64,000 bases of DNA from Clostridium yunnanense (GTDB taxonomy: Bacteria; Bacillota; Clostridia; Clostridiales; Clostridiaceae), in NCBI RefSeq assembly GCF_016595795.1, contig NZ_JAENHN010000032.1, positions 40,541-104,540 on the forward strand, written 5' to 3'. Below are positions 8,170-17,081 of the stretch, piece by piece (position 1 is the stretch's first letter; each line of letters opens with the position of its first letter). The position numbers and the translations under genes were made by a program. Under the pieces are notes generated by a model. The model made no database searches. It had not been told where the DNA came from and was given only the letters and a program-made list of their open reading frames with translations.

Positions 8170-8898
8170 ATGATAGATATAAAAAATGTTTCTTATTTCT
8201 ATAATCAGGATATTCTGGCGCTTAAAAATATTAATCTGCATGTTCAGGAAGGTGAAGCTGTCGCTTTAATAGGAGTTAACGGCTGCGGAAAGTCTACTCT
8301 AATGAAATTAATTAATGGCTTAATTTCTCCTAAAGAAGGTAATTATTTTTTTGAAGGTGAGGAAATAACTTATAAAAAATTACAGAATGAAAAGTTTTCA
8401 AAAGCATTTCATAAAAAGGTAGGTTTTGTTTTTCAAAATTCAGAAGTACAACTGTTCTGCTCTAATGTTTATGATGAAATAGCCTTTGGACCAAGACAGA
8501 TGGGAATGAGAGAAGAAGAAGTTGAAAAAAGAGTAAATGATACCTTAAAACTATTAAAAATAGAGGATTTAAAAAATAGGCAACCATATCATTTGAGTGG
8601 GGGAGAAAAGAAAAAAGTAGCAATTGCTACTGTAGTAGTTCTAAATCCTGATGTATATATTTTTGATGAGCCTATGAATGGGCTAGATCCTAAAACAAAA
8701 AGATTTTTAAAAGAATTTATGGTAAATATAAATAATGCGGGAAAAACTATTATATGTTCTACCCATGATTTTGAATATGTAAAAGGGATATTTAAAAGAG
8801 CTATAGTGTTTTCAAAAGACCATTCAATCATGAGAGATGCTGCTTACGACGATGTAATGAAGGATACTGAATTCTTATACAACAATAATATTATTTAA
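8170..8898 (+). CDS. cbiO: ECF transporter ATPase CbiO/NikO
   Basis: This 242-residue ABC ATPase starts MIDIKNVSYFY. Walker A is GVNGCGKST and the Q-loop is GFVFQNSEVQLF. The signature is HLSGGEKKKVAIA, Walker B is VYIFDEPMNGLD, and the switch His is in STHDFEYV. The KKK in place of KQR within the signature region is common in metal-type CbiO. The start at 8170 is chosen over an upstream in-frame ATG inside cbiQ, because it follows aggttgtgatttt and gives the canonical N-terminus. It closes the cbiMQO operon and energises nickel or cobalt uptake. Confidence 0.92.
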   Translation: MIDIKNVSYFYNQDILALKNINLHVQEGEAVALIGVNGCGKSTLMKLINGLISPKEGNYFFEGEEITYKKLQNEKFSKAFHKKVGFVFQNSEVQLFCSNVYDEIAFGPRQMGMREEEVEKRVNDTLKLLKIEDLKNRQPYHLSGGEKKKVAIATVVVLNPDVYIFDEPMNGLDPKTKRFLKEFMVNINNAGKTIICSTHDFEYVKGIFKRAIVFSKDHSIMRDAAYDDVMKDTEFLYNNNII

Positions 8899-8935
8899 TA
8901 CATTTTCATATAAAATTCATAATTTTATGCTAAGG

Positions 8936-9037
8936 TATGGATGTGCCACTTCAATCTGAAATCTATTTTTAAAACTCTCACGGCTTATGTGAGAAAATTA
9001 GAAATAATAAATTTTATTATGGAGTGGTTCATCTATA
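8936..9037. repeat. Dispersed inverted-repeat element (gatgNNccactt family), copy A
   Basis: The left arm ggatgtgccacttca (8939-8953) and right arm gagtggttcatct (9022-9034) are imperfect inverted repeats about 70 bases apart. An internal hairpin, ctcac-ggcttat-gtgag, lies between them. Related arms occur at 14173, 47363, 49894, 56556 and 59492. An open frame across it (8941-9156) has no support as a gene. Confidence 0.55.
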
Positions 9038-9152
9038 TCATATTAATTCTTAGCGTAAGCTCATTAAAGCATCGGATGGATGACCATTTAATTTCAACAC
9101 AGTACTTTAATGGCACAAATATTAAAAATAAAAAGTTATGTGAGGCTGGATT

Positions 9153-9839
9153 ATGAATAATATTTTAATTATAGAAGATGAACAAAATGTATTAGATGTG
9201 TTAAAAGCTTATTTAGAAAAAGCAGGGTATTCAGTTTATGGCTCAACTAGAGGTTTGAAAGGACTTGAACTATTCAAATCAATAGATTTCAAACTAGTAA
9301 TTCTTGATTTAATGCTTCCAGATATAAGTGGAGAAGATATATGCAAAATTATAAGAGAGAAATCAAAAGTACATATATTTATGCTTACTGCAAAGGGATC
9401 CCTGGATGAAAAGATTGAAGGACTAGAACTTGGAGCAGATGAATATCTTGTAAAGCCTTTTAGTCCAAGGGAACTAACTGCAAGAGTAAATGCTCTTTTT
9501 AGAAGGATTTCCTATGAAGAAGATAATTCGGACTTACTTTATAATGATGGGAGTTTAATAGTGGACTATGAAAAAAGACTAGTAAAAGTTAAAGGTCAAG
9601 AAGTCCCTTTAACCTCAAATGAACTAGATATCTTATATGCACTTATTGTCAATAAAGGGAAGGTACTATCAAGGGAGCAATTAATAGATAAAATTGGCGG
9701 AATAGATTTTGATGGATATGACAGAACAATAGATGTCCACATTAAAAATATCCGTAAAAAAATAGAGGAAGACACAAAAAAACCAAAATATATTATAACT
9801 GTTGTAAAAGTAGGTTATAAATTTGGTGGTGATAACTAG
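9153..9839 (+). CDS. OmpR/PhoB-family response regulator
   Basis: This 228-residue protein has a receiver domain with the acidic pocket IIEDEQ, phosphoacceptor Asp52 in VILDLMLPD, Thr in MLTAKG and the conserved Lys in LVKPFSPRE. It is followed by a winged-helix Trans_reg_C DNA-binding domain (about residues 128-225), including LTSNELDILYAL and RTIDVHIKNIRKK. It partners the histidine kinase that begins on its stop codon. Targets are unknown. The small Met- and Cys-rich membrane proteins immediately downstream are candidates, because they are otherwise isolated. Confidence 0.93.
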   Translation: MNNILIIEDEQNVLDVLKAYLEKAGYSVYGSTRGLKGLELFKSIDFKLVILDLMLPDISGEDICKIIREKSKVHIFMLTAKGSLDEKIEGLELGADEYLVKPFSPRELTARVNALFRRISYEEDNSDLLYNDGSLIVDYEKRLVKVKGQEVPLTSNELDILYALIVNKGKVLSREQLIDKIGGIDFDGYDRTIDVHIKNIRKKIEEDTKKPKYIITVVKVGYKFGGDN

Positions 9840-11212
9840 TGAAAAGTATAAGAAGAAAACTGAGTATTATGTTTTTTATATGTTCTTTAGCAGCAATTTT
9901 GCTCATTACAGTGTTTGTCAATTTAACCATTACAAAAAAGTTTGATGATTATATGGTAGACACGCAAAATAAAAGATATGAAAGAATTGTGTCTTATTTT
10001 CAAGAAATCTATAAAAGAGAAGGAAAATGGTCAAAGAATTCTGGTATTGAAATGATGCATGAAGCTTATATGGGAAGTTATTGCCTAACTCTACTTGATA
10101 GTAATGAAAAAACTATATGGGGTATGGATGCTAGCGATATTAAGAACAATTTACATTTCAATACTATGATGGTTAAGGATACTGGAGTATATAATTCTAA
10201 AAGATTTCCTATAGAAGTGGATAATAAAAAGGTAGGATATGTAGATATAGGACAGTATTCATCAGTACTACTATCTGAAGAAGATGTTAATTTTAAGTTA
10301 TCTATAAATAAAAGTATTATTGCTAGTGGCTTAATAGCTATAATAATAACAATTGTATTAAGTCTATATTTCTCTAAACAATTTTCAAGACCTATTAAAG
10401 AAGTTTCAAAAATGTCTGTAAGCTTATCAAGAGGAAACTTCGATACCAAGTCTGTTACAAAGAGTAATATTAAAGAATTAGAAAATTTAAGAGCCAGTGT
10501 AAATGTATTAGCAGGAAAACTAAAGCAGCAAGATATGTTAAGAAAACGGCTTGTGTCTGATATATCCCATGAGATAAGAACCCCTTTAAATATACTACAA
10601 AACAATTTAGAAGCAATGATAGATGGTATTTTTCCTGTTACTGATGACAGACTTAAAGATTTAAACGATGAAGTTATTAGATTCGGTAAGCTATTAAATA
10701 ATCTAGAGTTATTAAAGCAGTTTGAAGCAGAAAGTATAAAAGCTAATTTTGAAACAGTTGATCTAAACCAGATACTGAAGAGCGTATGTGAAGATTTTTA
10801 TATGGAGGCTCAAAACCAAGGAATAAATATTAATTATAATGCTCAAAAAAATCAACAATACTATATAACTGGTGATAAGGATAAGCTAAGACAAGTTTTC
10901 TTAAATATAATTTCTAACTCGATTAAGTTTTCTAAGGATAGTGGAAATATACATGTTAATATGTATCCTAAGGACCAAAAGTTAGTTGTAGAGATTAAAG
11001 ATAATGGAATTGGAATAAAAGAAGAAGATTTACCTTTTATATTTGAAAGGTTATATAGAGGCGACAAAAGTAGAAATGAAATAGATGGAAGCGGTATAGG
11101 TTTAACAATTGTGAAAAATATTTTAGAGCTTCATCTTGCTGACATTGAAGTGGAAAGTAAAGAAGAAAAGGGCACAAAGTTTACTATATATTTTGATAGG
11201 GTTATTGTATAA
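9839..11212 (+). CDS. Two-component sensor histidine kinase
   Basis: This 457-residue kinase has a membrane helix at about residues 10-30, an extracytoplasmic sensor of about 125 residues and a second helix near 158-178. HAMP follows (FSRPIKEVSKM), then HisKA with His244 in SDISHEIRTPLN, then a HATPase_c domain with N box (NIISNSIKF), DNGIGI and GSGIGLTIVKN. The GTG start overlaps the TAG of the response regulator gene by one base, indicating translational coupling. The sensor region has no recognisable ligand motif. A bidirectional terminator follows at 11246. Confidence 0.93.
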   Translation: MKSIRRKLSIMFFICSLAAILLITVFVNLTITKKFDDYMVDTQNKRYERIVSYFQEIYKREGKWSKNSGIEMMHEAYMGSYCLTLLDSNEKTIWGMDASDIKNNLHFNTMMVKDTGVYNSKRFPIEVDNKKVGYVDIGQYSSVLLSEEDVNFKLSINKSIIASGLIAIIITIVLSLYFSKQFSRPIKEVSKMSVSLSRGNFDTKSVTKSNIKELENLRASVNVLAGKLKQQDMLRKRLVSDISHEIRTPLNILQNNLEAMIDGIFPVTDDRLKDLNDEVIRFGKLLNNLELLKQFEAESIKANFETVDLNQILKSVCEDFYMEAQNQGININYNAQKNQQYYITGDKDKLRQVFLNIISNSIKFSKDSGNIHVNMYPKDQKLVVEIKDNGIGIKEEDLPFIFERLYRGDKSRNEIDGSGIGLTIVKNILELHLADIEVESKEEKGTKFTIYFDRVIV

Positions 11213-11245
11213 AAGTAAAGAGTGCCAAAGTAAGGAATGCATACA

Positions 11246-11283
11246 AAAAGTAGCTAAAGATTTTTACTTTAGCTACTTTTAAG
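11246..11283. terminator. Bidirectional terminator between convergent genes
   Basis: A 14-bp perfect stem, aaaagtagctaaag / ctttagctactttt (11246-11259 / 11267-11280), has T and A runs on both sides. It serves the kinase gene and the convergent membrane-protein gene. Confidence 0.85.
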
Positions 11284-11318
11284 TTATTAATGTGTATGTT
11301 TTTAGTATTACAAATTAA

Positions 11319-11819
11319 TTACTTCATACCATCCATACCACTCATATTTCCCATGTTACTAACGATTTCTGGGTTAACCATACCAAATATCATTGCTATA
11401 TGTGCAACTACAAGAAATCCACCTACTAGTATGAAATGTATTTTCATTTTTTCTTGATCTGATTTATTTTTGAAAATTAAACCTAAGTCAAGTAAAGCAA
11501 GAGGTAGAAGGAAGATTACACCGCTTAGATAAAAACCAACTGCTACTACGTCTACCCAAGTATGCCAACCACCTGTTTTAGTCAATGGGATTACTGCTGT
11601 TATAAATAGATAAATAAATATTCCTGTAAAATAGAAACCATCAAAAATTGAAACTGCCTTGTTTAAAGTTCTGATACCGCCACTTTTTATTTTGTTAAAT
11701 ATAATAAAGAATTCCGTGATGGTAAGAGTCTCAGCACATATTACTGGTATTGCCATAAAGATTAGCAAGTTCCAAGGCTGATTTGATGCCAATAACGACA
11801 TATAATGAGTCATATTCAT
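11319..11819 (-). CDS. Small polytopic membrane protein, Met-rich C-terminus
   Basis: This 166-residue protein has about four to five transmembrane helices (for example LLIFMAIPVICAETLTITEF and FYFTGIFIYLFITAVIPL). Its C-terminus is Met-rich (NMGNMSGMDGMK). The Met-rich tail and nearby Cys/Met-rich protein hint at copper or another soft metal, but this is inference. It may belong to a clostridial permease-like DUF family; I cannot name it with certainty. The start at 11819 is preferred because ggaggt lies 8 bases upstream, whereas the longer frame lacks a site. Confidence 0.65.
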   Translation of the reverse strand: MNMTHYMSLLASNQPWNLLIFMAIPVICAETLTITEFFIIFNKIKSGGIRTLNKAVSIFDGFYFTGIFIYLFITAVIPLTKTGGWHTWVDVVAVGFYLSGVIFLLPLALLDLGLIFKNKSDQEKMKIHFILVGGFLVVAHIAMIFGMVNPEIVSNMGNMSGMDGMK

Positions 11820-12016
11820 AGTTTTATACCTCCAAAACATTTTATGAGAAAATATTATCAAAATCATATGAAGAAAATATGAAGTGAATAAATTTAAGTA
11901 TTAGCTTTTATTAAGAAAATAATGAATTTGCTTCTTCATAAAATCTTTATAGGAGTACGCTAATATATAAAAATAATAAGAATGTTTTCAAATTTAATTA
12001 TTTTGGAGGGAATAAT

Positions 12017-12307
12017 ATGAGTTGTCACAATAAAGGTAATAAAAATAAATCAAAACATAATAATGGATTTAGTAAACATATGCTGCATATGCTTATTTGC
12101 TGTGGGCTACCAATGGCGGTAATATTCTTTTTACCGTTTATAGCAAGTTTGAGTCCTAGTATAGCCGGAGTGCTTGGCAAGATCGCTCCATTTTTGTGCC
12201 CAATAATGATGTTTGCAATGATTCCAATGATTATGGGAAATAAAAATAAGAGTTGCTGTTCAGAGGATAAAAAAGAAGCTGTAGAGGTTAAAGAACCTAT
12301 AAAGTAA
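12017..12307 (+). CDS. Small Cys-containing membrane protein, unknown function
   Basis: This 96-residue protein has a Lys/His/Asn-rich N-terminus (MSCHNKGNKNKSKHNN) and a hydrophobic stretch starting HMLICCGLPMAVIFFLPF. A second membrane segment carries LCPIMMFAMIPMIM, and the acidic tail contains CC. Cys, His and Met at both ends and inside the membrane suggest metal or redox function, resembling DUF2933-type small proteins, but this is not certain. A ttggagggaataat site supports the start. It is transcribed alone and ends before a strong terminator at 12377. Confidence 0.65.
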   Translation: MSCHNKGNKNKSKHNNGFSKHMLHMLICCGLPMAVIFFLPFIASLSPSIAGVLGKIAPFLCPIMMFAMIPMIMGNKNKSCCSEDKKEAVEVKEPIK

Positions 12308-12376
12308 AATTACACTTTATCATATTGAAAGACATATAAACTGGGAACATATATAGCTTAGTTAACTACAAAAATG

Positions 12377-12412
12377 AGAGCAGCTTCAATTGTGAAGCTG
12401 CTCTTACTTTTC
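12377..12412. terminator. Intrinsic terminator
   Basis: A 12-bp stem, agagcagcttca / tgaagctgctct, has loop attg and is followed by tactttt on the plus strand. It lies between two convergent genes and may also terminate the GH5 gene. Confidence 0.8.
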
Positions 12413-12497
12413 ACTGGATAGAAAATCACAAAACTTAAAACATAGCTGAATTTTGATGAATTTAAATATTAAATATTTAGTTATAGATAGCAATAAA

Positions 12498-13907
12498 CTA
12501 CTTATTATTATAATATTGTCCTAGAGAGATACCATTTGCTCCAAGAGGTATCTGATGGTCGAGGCCTATGAACTTTCCTCCAGATTGCCAAAGTGCAGGT
12601 TTCAATAACGCGTACTTTGCTTCATCCCAAGTCTTCCAATCATTACCGAGAAGCCCACCTGTATCACCTGAATTTGGATTTATGCACCAAAAAGTTTGAT
12701 TAATATGCTTGCTTACTATATAGTCTCTCAATAAAGTCATCCATTTTTGATTTTTTCCGCCGTCCATAAAGCCACCCCATTCACCGATTAAAAGTGGCGC
12801 AATTCCTTTATCATTTATATATGCCCAGCTGTTATACCAATAATCATCTAAAAGAGTTTGTGTTGTAAAGTCTTTATCAAACCAAGTTTGATTGTAAACT
12901 GAAGGACCATAATCATGAGGTGAATATACAATCTGACTATTAAGAGAACCTAGGTTTATTGGATAGTCTTTTACTCCTCTAAGGTTTCCACCCCACCATG
13001 CACCATACCAAGGTGACTGGTCTCCTGTAGCACCAAATATATCAGGAGTGTTATAAGTGTATCCTTTTTCGGTTTTTGGATACTGTTCAACACCTTCAAT
13101 CATTACAAGTAACTTTGGATTTTTTGCAAGCACTGCCTTTGAGCATTTTTCAGCTGCATATTTCCAATTATTTTCATCAGTAGAGTTATCCCACTTTGCT
13201 ATATTTGTAGGAGCAGTAGTTGTATAACCTCTCTGACCATGAGGTTCGTTTTTAAGATCAAAGGCTAGGATAGTATCATCATTTTTGTATTTATCAGCTA
13301 GCCATGCCAAAGTGTTTATCCATTTATCAGTGGTTATTACTCCAGCAGTTGTTGTATTTACGCCATACCACAATGGATAATTATGTCCTGAATTATTGGA
13401 ATCTGGACTGTGTACATCAATCATCACTTTTATACCTAACTGTTTACAATAGCTCATTATGGTATCAAATATCTCCATACTGTTTTTAACACCATTGGTT
13501 GTTGGGTCGTAGAAGTCAGGATTGCAAACATAATAAGGAGGATTATTAGCAGCAGTAACACTTGAAACTTTATTAGGCTTCCCAATCATCCAACTATATA
13601 AAAGTTCAGAGGAAATAGGAACTCTTAAGAAACCTATACCTCTATCTGCAATATTTGTTAAAATACCTTTAATGTCATACCATGCACCATGGAATACGTT
13701 TTCGGTACAGTTAAAACCAAACCAGTTTGCACCAGTAAGCCAAACCTCCTTTCCATTCATATCATAAATCTTATTGCCTACGCAATGTAGCCAATCGTCA
13801 TTATTTGTATCAGCTGCTTTTACTTTTTGAATGTTGCCAAAAGAACATGTTGTGATTACAGTTGAAACAATAATAAGTGATGAAATTAGTCTTCTTAATT
13901 TTTTCAT
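12498..13907 (-). CDS. Secreted GH5 endoglucanase (cellulase)
   Basis: This 469-residue protein has a signal peptide (about 1-31, ending IQKVKA) and a single GH5 (beta/alpha)8 catalytic domain. The acid/base is Glu221 in FDLKNEPHG and the nucleophile is Glu376 in LLIGEWGGF. The conserved VMIDVHSPD and YSPHDYGP motifs are also present. It should hydrolyse internal beta-1,4 linkages in cellulose or related glucans outside the cell. There is no carbohydrate-binding module, dockerin or anchor, so it is a free enzyme. The site taaggggattttata precedes the ATG. It is divergent from the sugar ABC transporter, with a 570-base gap between them. Confidence 0.93.
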   Translation of the reverse strand: MKKLRRLISSLIIVSTVITTCSFGNIQKVKAADTNNDDWLHCVGNKIYDMNGKEVWLTGANWFGFNCTENVFHGAWYDIKGILTNIADRGIGFLRVPISSELLYSWMIGKPNKVSSVTAANNPPYYVCNPDFYDPTTNGVKNSMEIFDTIMSYCKQLGIKVMIDVHSPDSNNSGHNYPLWYGVNTTTAGVITTDKWINTLAWLADKYKNDDTILAFDLKNEPHGQRGYTTTAPTNIAKWDNSTDENNWKYAAEKCSKAVLAKNPKLLVMIEGVEQYPKTEKGYTYNTPDIFGATGDQSPWYGAWWGGNLRGVKDYPINLGSLNSQIVYSPHDYGPSVYNQTWFDKDFTTQTLLDDYWYNSWAYINDKGIAPLLIGEWGGFMDGGKNQKWMTLLRDYIVSKHINQTFWCINPNSGDTGGLLGNDWKTWDEAKYALLKPALWQSGGKFIGLDHQIPLGANGISLGQYYNNK

Positions 13908-14444
13908 TATAAAATCCCCTTAATTTAAATAATTTTAGATAATCAAGATTTTAGACAACTATCAGTTTATTGAGTTTTAAGATTAAAGGTGTACACCTCC
14001 TTTATTTCGATTATTAAGTACTATGACTACAAAGGTTTTAGTTAAATTTTAGTGTGATTATTTCAGCAAGAAGTTGTATAGTTAGTTTTAAATTTTTGCG
14101 GTATGTAATTTAGGTTATCTGTTTAACCGGAATAAATATCCCAGTTCTATAAATTAAAAATACATTTCGTTTAGAAGTGGTACATCTCTATATATAGAAA
14201 GTATATATCTATATATTAAATAATATGTTATAAATTTACAATTAGACATTGAAATAAGTTACTGATATTTTTAAAATCGTCACTAAAGAGTTAAGCATAT
14301 GTATACGAAGAGGGGCTTTATTAAGATTTACTTATTAGATATTGATACATTACTTTTTAATTTTGATTTAAAAAGTAAAAATATCAAAGGTAAAAGTAAA
14401 TTTATTCTATATTATTAATTTTTTGTATGTCCTAAAATAAACAC
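13908..14444. other. Long divergent intergenic region, GH5 to sugar transporter
   Basis: This A+T-rich region should hold promoters for both directions. A perfect 12-bp palindrome, aggtgtacacct, lies at 13987-13998 near the GH5 side and could be an operator. A lone right arm of the accactt repeat family is at 14173-14190. No structured RNA or gene was recognised. Confidence 0.4.
14173..14190 (-). repeat. Lone half of the gatgtaccacttc repeat family
   Basis: The sequence agaagtggtacatctcta is the reverse complement of the arm seen at 59492 (agatgtaccacttc). No opposing arm was found within about 200 bases, so this may be a degraded copy. Confidence 0.45.
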
Positions 14445-14460
14445 ATGAAAACGTTTTTGA
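14445..14460 (+). promoter_or_regulatory. Candidate catabolite-response element (cre) for CcpA
   Basis: The sequence atgaaaacgtttttga fits the cre consensus WTGNAANCGNWNNCW at all fixed positions except one C near the 3' end. It lies just upstream of the ribosome site of the sugar transporter ATPase. Glucose repression of the sugar-uptake and xylosidase genes would make sense, but is inferred. Confidence 0.55.
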
Positions 14461-14479
14461 GAGGCTGAGGTGGTAAGTG

Positions 14480-15973
14480 GTGAGTAAAATGTTTTTGAAG
14501 ATGGAAAATATACATAAGAAATTTCCAGGGGTGTATGCATTAAAGGGCGTAAATCTGGAGATAAGGAAAGGGGAAGTACATGGGTTATTGGGCGAGAATG
14601 GAGCAGGAAAATCTACATTAATGAAAATACTTGGTGGTGTACAATCTCAAGATGAAGGAAAAATATTTGTTGAAGAGGTTGACTGTGGCTATATTACACC
14701 AAGTAAAGCAGCTCAGTTAGGAATTGGATTTGTACATCAAGAGTTAAACTTATGCGAATCTTTAACTGTTGCAGAAAATGTATTTATGGGGAGACTTCCG
14801 TATAGGAACAAAGCCTTAGGAATAGTGGATTATCAAAAGTTATATTTAGACACAGAGGCAATATTAAAGACACTAGAAATTGAAATTAAACCTACAGATT
14901 TAGCTTCTGATTTAGAAACGGCTAAGAAACAAATGGTTGAAATTGCAAAAGCAATAAGTCTAAATGCTAAGCTTATAATTTTTGATGAACCAACAACCTC
15001 ACTTTCAAGAAAGGATGTTTCAAGCTTATTTGAGGTAATAAAACATCTAAAATCACAAGATGTGGCTGTTATTTATATCTCTCATAGATTAAAGGAGATA
15101 TTTGAAATATGTGATAGGGCTACAGTGCTTAGAGATGGAACCTTTATAGGAAACTGTGAGGTTAAGGGTATAAGTCAGGATGAACTTATAAACATGATGG
15201 TTGGAAGAGAGTTAAAGAACTTGTTTCCAAAGGAGATTTTTGAGCCGGGAGAAGTGGTTCTTGAAACTGAAGGAATTAGCGATACTACTGGAAGGATTAA
15301 GGATATAAGTGTAAAGGCTAGAAAAGGCGAAATCTTAGGTTTTGCAGGATTAGTAGGTTCAGGTAGAACTGAGCTTATGAGACTAGTATTTGGTGCAGAT
15401 AAAATAGCCAAAGGTAAGCTTAAGATAAATGGCAAGGTTGTCAAAATCAAATCTCCAGAGGATGCTATAAATAATGGAATATGCTTGCTGACAGAAGATA
15501 GAAAAAAGCAAGGCTTATCTTTGGTTATGAGTGTAAATGACAACATCAATATTACTAACTTAAAGAGTTTTATGCTAAACCATAAAGCCTTGAAGGAAAC
15601 CGGTGAAAGATTTAGAGAAGCTTTACTTATAAAGGCAGCTAATCTTGATGTGATGGCTGGAACACTCTCAGGTGGAAACCAGCAAAAAATAGTTCTTGCT
15701 AAGTGGCTAAATACCAATTCAGAAGTATTCATTTTTGATGAACCTACTAAGGGGATAGATGTTGGAGCAAAGGCTGAAATATATCATATCATGAATGATT
15801 TAGTGAGAAAAGGTAAGGTTGTAATCATGATCTCCTCAGAGCTTCCAGAGCTTATAGGTATGTCTGACAGAATATATGTTATGTGTGAAGGAAGAATAAC
15901 AGGAGAACTGAATAGAGAAGAAGCTAGCCAAGAAAAGATAATGGCCTTAGCTACAGTTGGAGGTGCTAATTAA
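14480..15973 (+). CDS. Sugar ABC transporter, duplicated ATPase (RbsA/MglA/XylG type)
   Basis: This ATPase of about 497 residues has two ABC domains. The first has Walker A GENGAGKST, a Q-loop in FVHQELNLC and Walker B LIIFDEPTTSL. Its signature region is degenerate (LETAKKQMVEIAKA). The second has a degenerate Walker A (GLVGSGRTE), signature LSGGNQQKIVLAKWL and Walker B VFIFDEPTKGID. This asymmetry is normal for CUT2-family monosaccharide transporters. GTG at 14480 is chosen because gaggtgg lies 6 bases upstream; GTG 14477 and ATG 14489 are alternatives. It forms an operon with the permease and binding lipoprotein. The neighbouring GH43 enzyme points to xylose or arabinose. Confidence 0.92.
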   Translation: MSKMFLKMENIHKKFPGVYALKGVNLEIRKGEVHGLLGENGAGKSTLMKILGGVQSQDEGKIFVEEVDCGYITPSKAAQLGIGFVHQELNLCESLTVAENVFMGRLPYRNKALGIVDYQKLYLDTEAILKTLEIEIKPTDLASDLETAKKQMVEIAKAISLNAKLIIFDEPTTSLSRKDVSSLFEVIKHLKSQDVAVIYISHRLKEIFEICDRATVLRDGTFIGNCEVKGISQDELINMMVGRELKNLFPKEIFEPGEVVLETEGISDTTGRIKDISVKARKGEILGFAGLVGSGRTELMRLVFGADKIAKGKLKINGKVVKIKSPEDAINNGICLLTEDRKKQGLSLVMSVNDNINITNLKSFMLNHKALKETGERFREALLIKAANLDVMAGTLSGGNQQKIVLAKWLNTNSEVFIFDEPTKGIDVGAKAEIYHIMNDLVRKGKVVIMISSELPELIGMSDRIYVMCEGRITGELNREEASQEKIMALATVGGAN

Positions 15974-15974
15974 A

Positions 15975-16982
15975 ATGGATCAAAAAGTAAGTTCTAATAC
16001 AAAGGCAGTTGTTAAAAAATCAGTTGATTTTAATATGAGAAATTTATTTTTGAAATATTCAATTTACCTAGTTCTTGTGGTACTAATAATAGTATTTTCA
16101 GGTATAAGTCCAAAGTTTTTAAGTACTGCAAACATTGGTAACTTTTTAAGACAGATTCCTACCGTAGGAATTATAACTGTTGCTATAACAATGGTATTAA
16201 TTACAGGAGGAGTTGACTTATCTATAGGAGCGATTGCGGCTTTTGCGGGAACCGCAGCAGCATTTTTGGCCGTTCATGGATTTAACCCAATAATAGTAAT
16301 TGCTGCATGTTTATTAATTGGTGCCATGTGGGGAATGTTTAACGGAGTTCTTATCACAAAGTTTAAACTAGAGCCCTTTATATTAACTATGGGTACAAGC
16401 TACTTAATAAGAGGTCTAATATTATTCTTTACAAATGGAATCTATATCAAAGGGGTTCCAGATTGGTTTTATAGTCTTGCTAATACAACAGTTGGACCAA
16501 GAATTATACATTCAAACACTGTAATATTTGTAATATTAGCAATCATAATGGCCTTCGTAATGAAAAATACAAGGTTTGGACGTTATAGCTATGCAGTTGG
16601 TTCCAATAAGGAGTCAGCAAGACTATCAGGTATTAATGTAAATAAGCACTTTGTTAAGGTATATGTAATTGAAGGAATATTTGCTGCCCTTGCAGGCTTG
16701 CTTTTAATGTCAAACTTAAATGTTGGTGCACCAAGTGAAGCTAACGGTATAGATTTATTTGCAATGGCTGCTGCAATTATTGGAGGAGCACAATTTGGAG
16801 GTGGTATCGGTACTATTGGTGGAGCTATGGTTGGTATTCTTACAATACAAGTGTTCCAAAATGGACTTGCCATCTTAGGTGTTAATACCTTTATACAACA
16901 AGCTGTTACCGGTGGAATCATAGTTGTGGCTGTAATTATAGACTTCTATAGAAAGAGAAGTACTTTTAAAACAAAATTTTAA
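15975..16982 (+). CDS. Sugar ABC transporter permease (RbsC/XylH type)
   Basis: This permease of about 335 residues has roughly eight to ten membrane helices. It carries the CUT2 family motifs GGVDLSIGAIAAFAGT and SGINVNKHFVKVYVIEG (coupling to the ATPase), then GGAQFGGGIGTIGGA. The ATG at 15975 follows ggaggt by ten bases and lies one base after the ATPase stop codon. A TTG-start extension into the ATPase gene is rejected. It transports a monosaccharide delivered by the lipoprotein encoded next. Confidence 0.92.
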   Translation: MDQKVSSNTKAVVKKSVDFNMRNLFLKYSIYLVLVVLIIVFSGISPKFLSTANIGNFLRQIPTVGIITVAITMVLITGGVDLSIGAIAAFAGTAAAFLAVHGFNPIIVIAACLLIGAMWGMFNGVLITKFKLEPFILTMGTSYLIRGLILFFTNGIYIKGVPDWFYSLANTTVGPRIIHSNTVIFVILAIIMAFVMKNTRFGRYSYAVGSNKESARLSGINVNKHFVKVYVIEGIFAALAGLLLMSNLNVGAPSEANGIDLFAMAAAIIGGAQFGGGIGTIGGAMVGILTIQVFQNGLAILGVNTFIQQAVTGGIIVVAVIIDFYRKRSTFKTKF

Positions 16983-17081
16983 ATTAAGGAGCTGTTAAAG
17001 CACCGTGTTGAAATTAATTAAATAATATTGTTATCAAAAATTTTAAGATAAATAAATGATTACTTAAGGGGGATTTGAGAG

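Noticed and set aside
8941-9156. 71-codon open frame between cbiO and the response regulator gene
   Set aside because: It overlaps a dispersed inverted-repeat element, lacks a ribosome site and overlaps the next gene start; the protein shows no recognisable features.
12498-13907. Cellulosomal role for the GH5 enzyme
   Set aside because: No dockerin, cohesin or carbohydrate-binding module follows the catalytic domain; the protein ends soon after the barrel.
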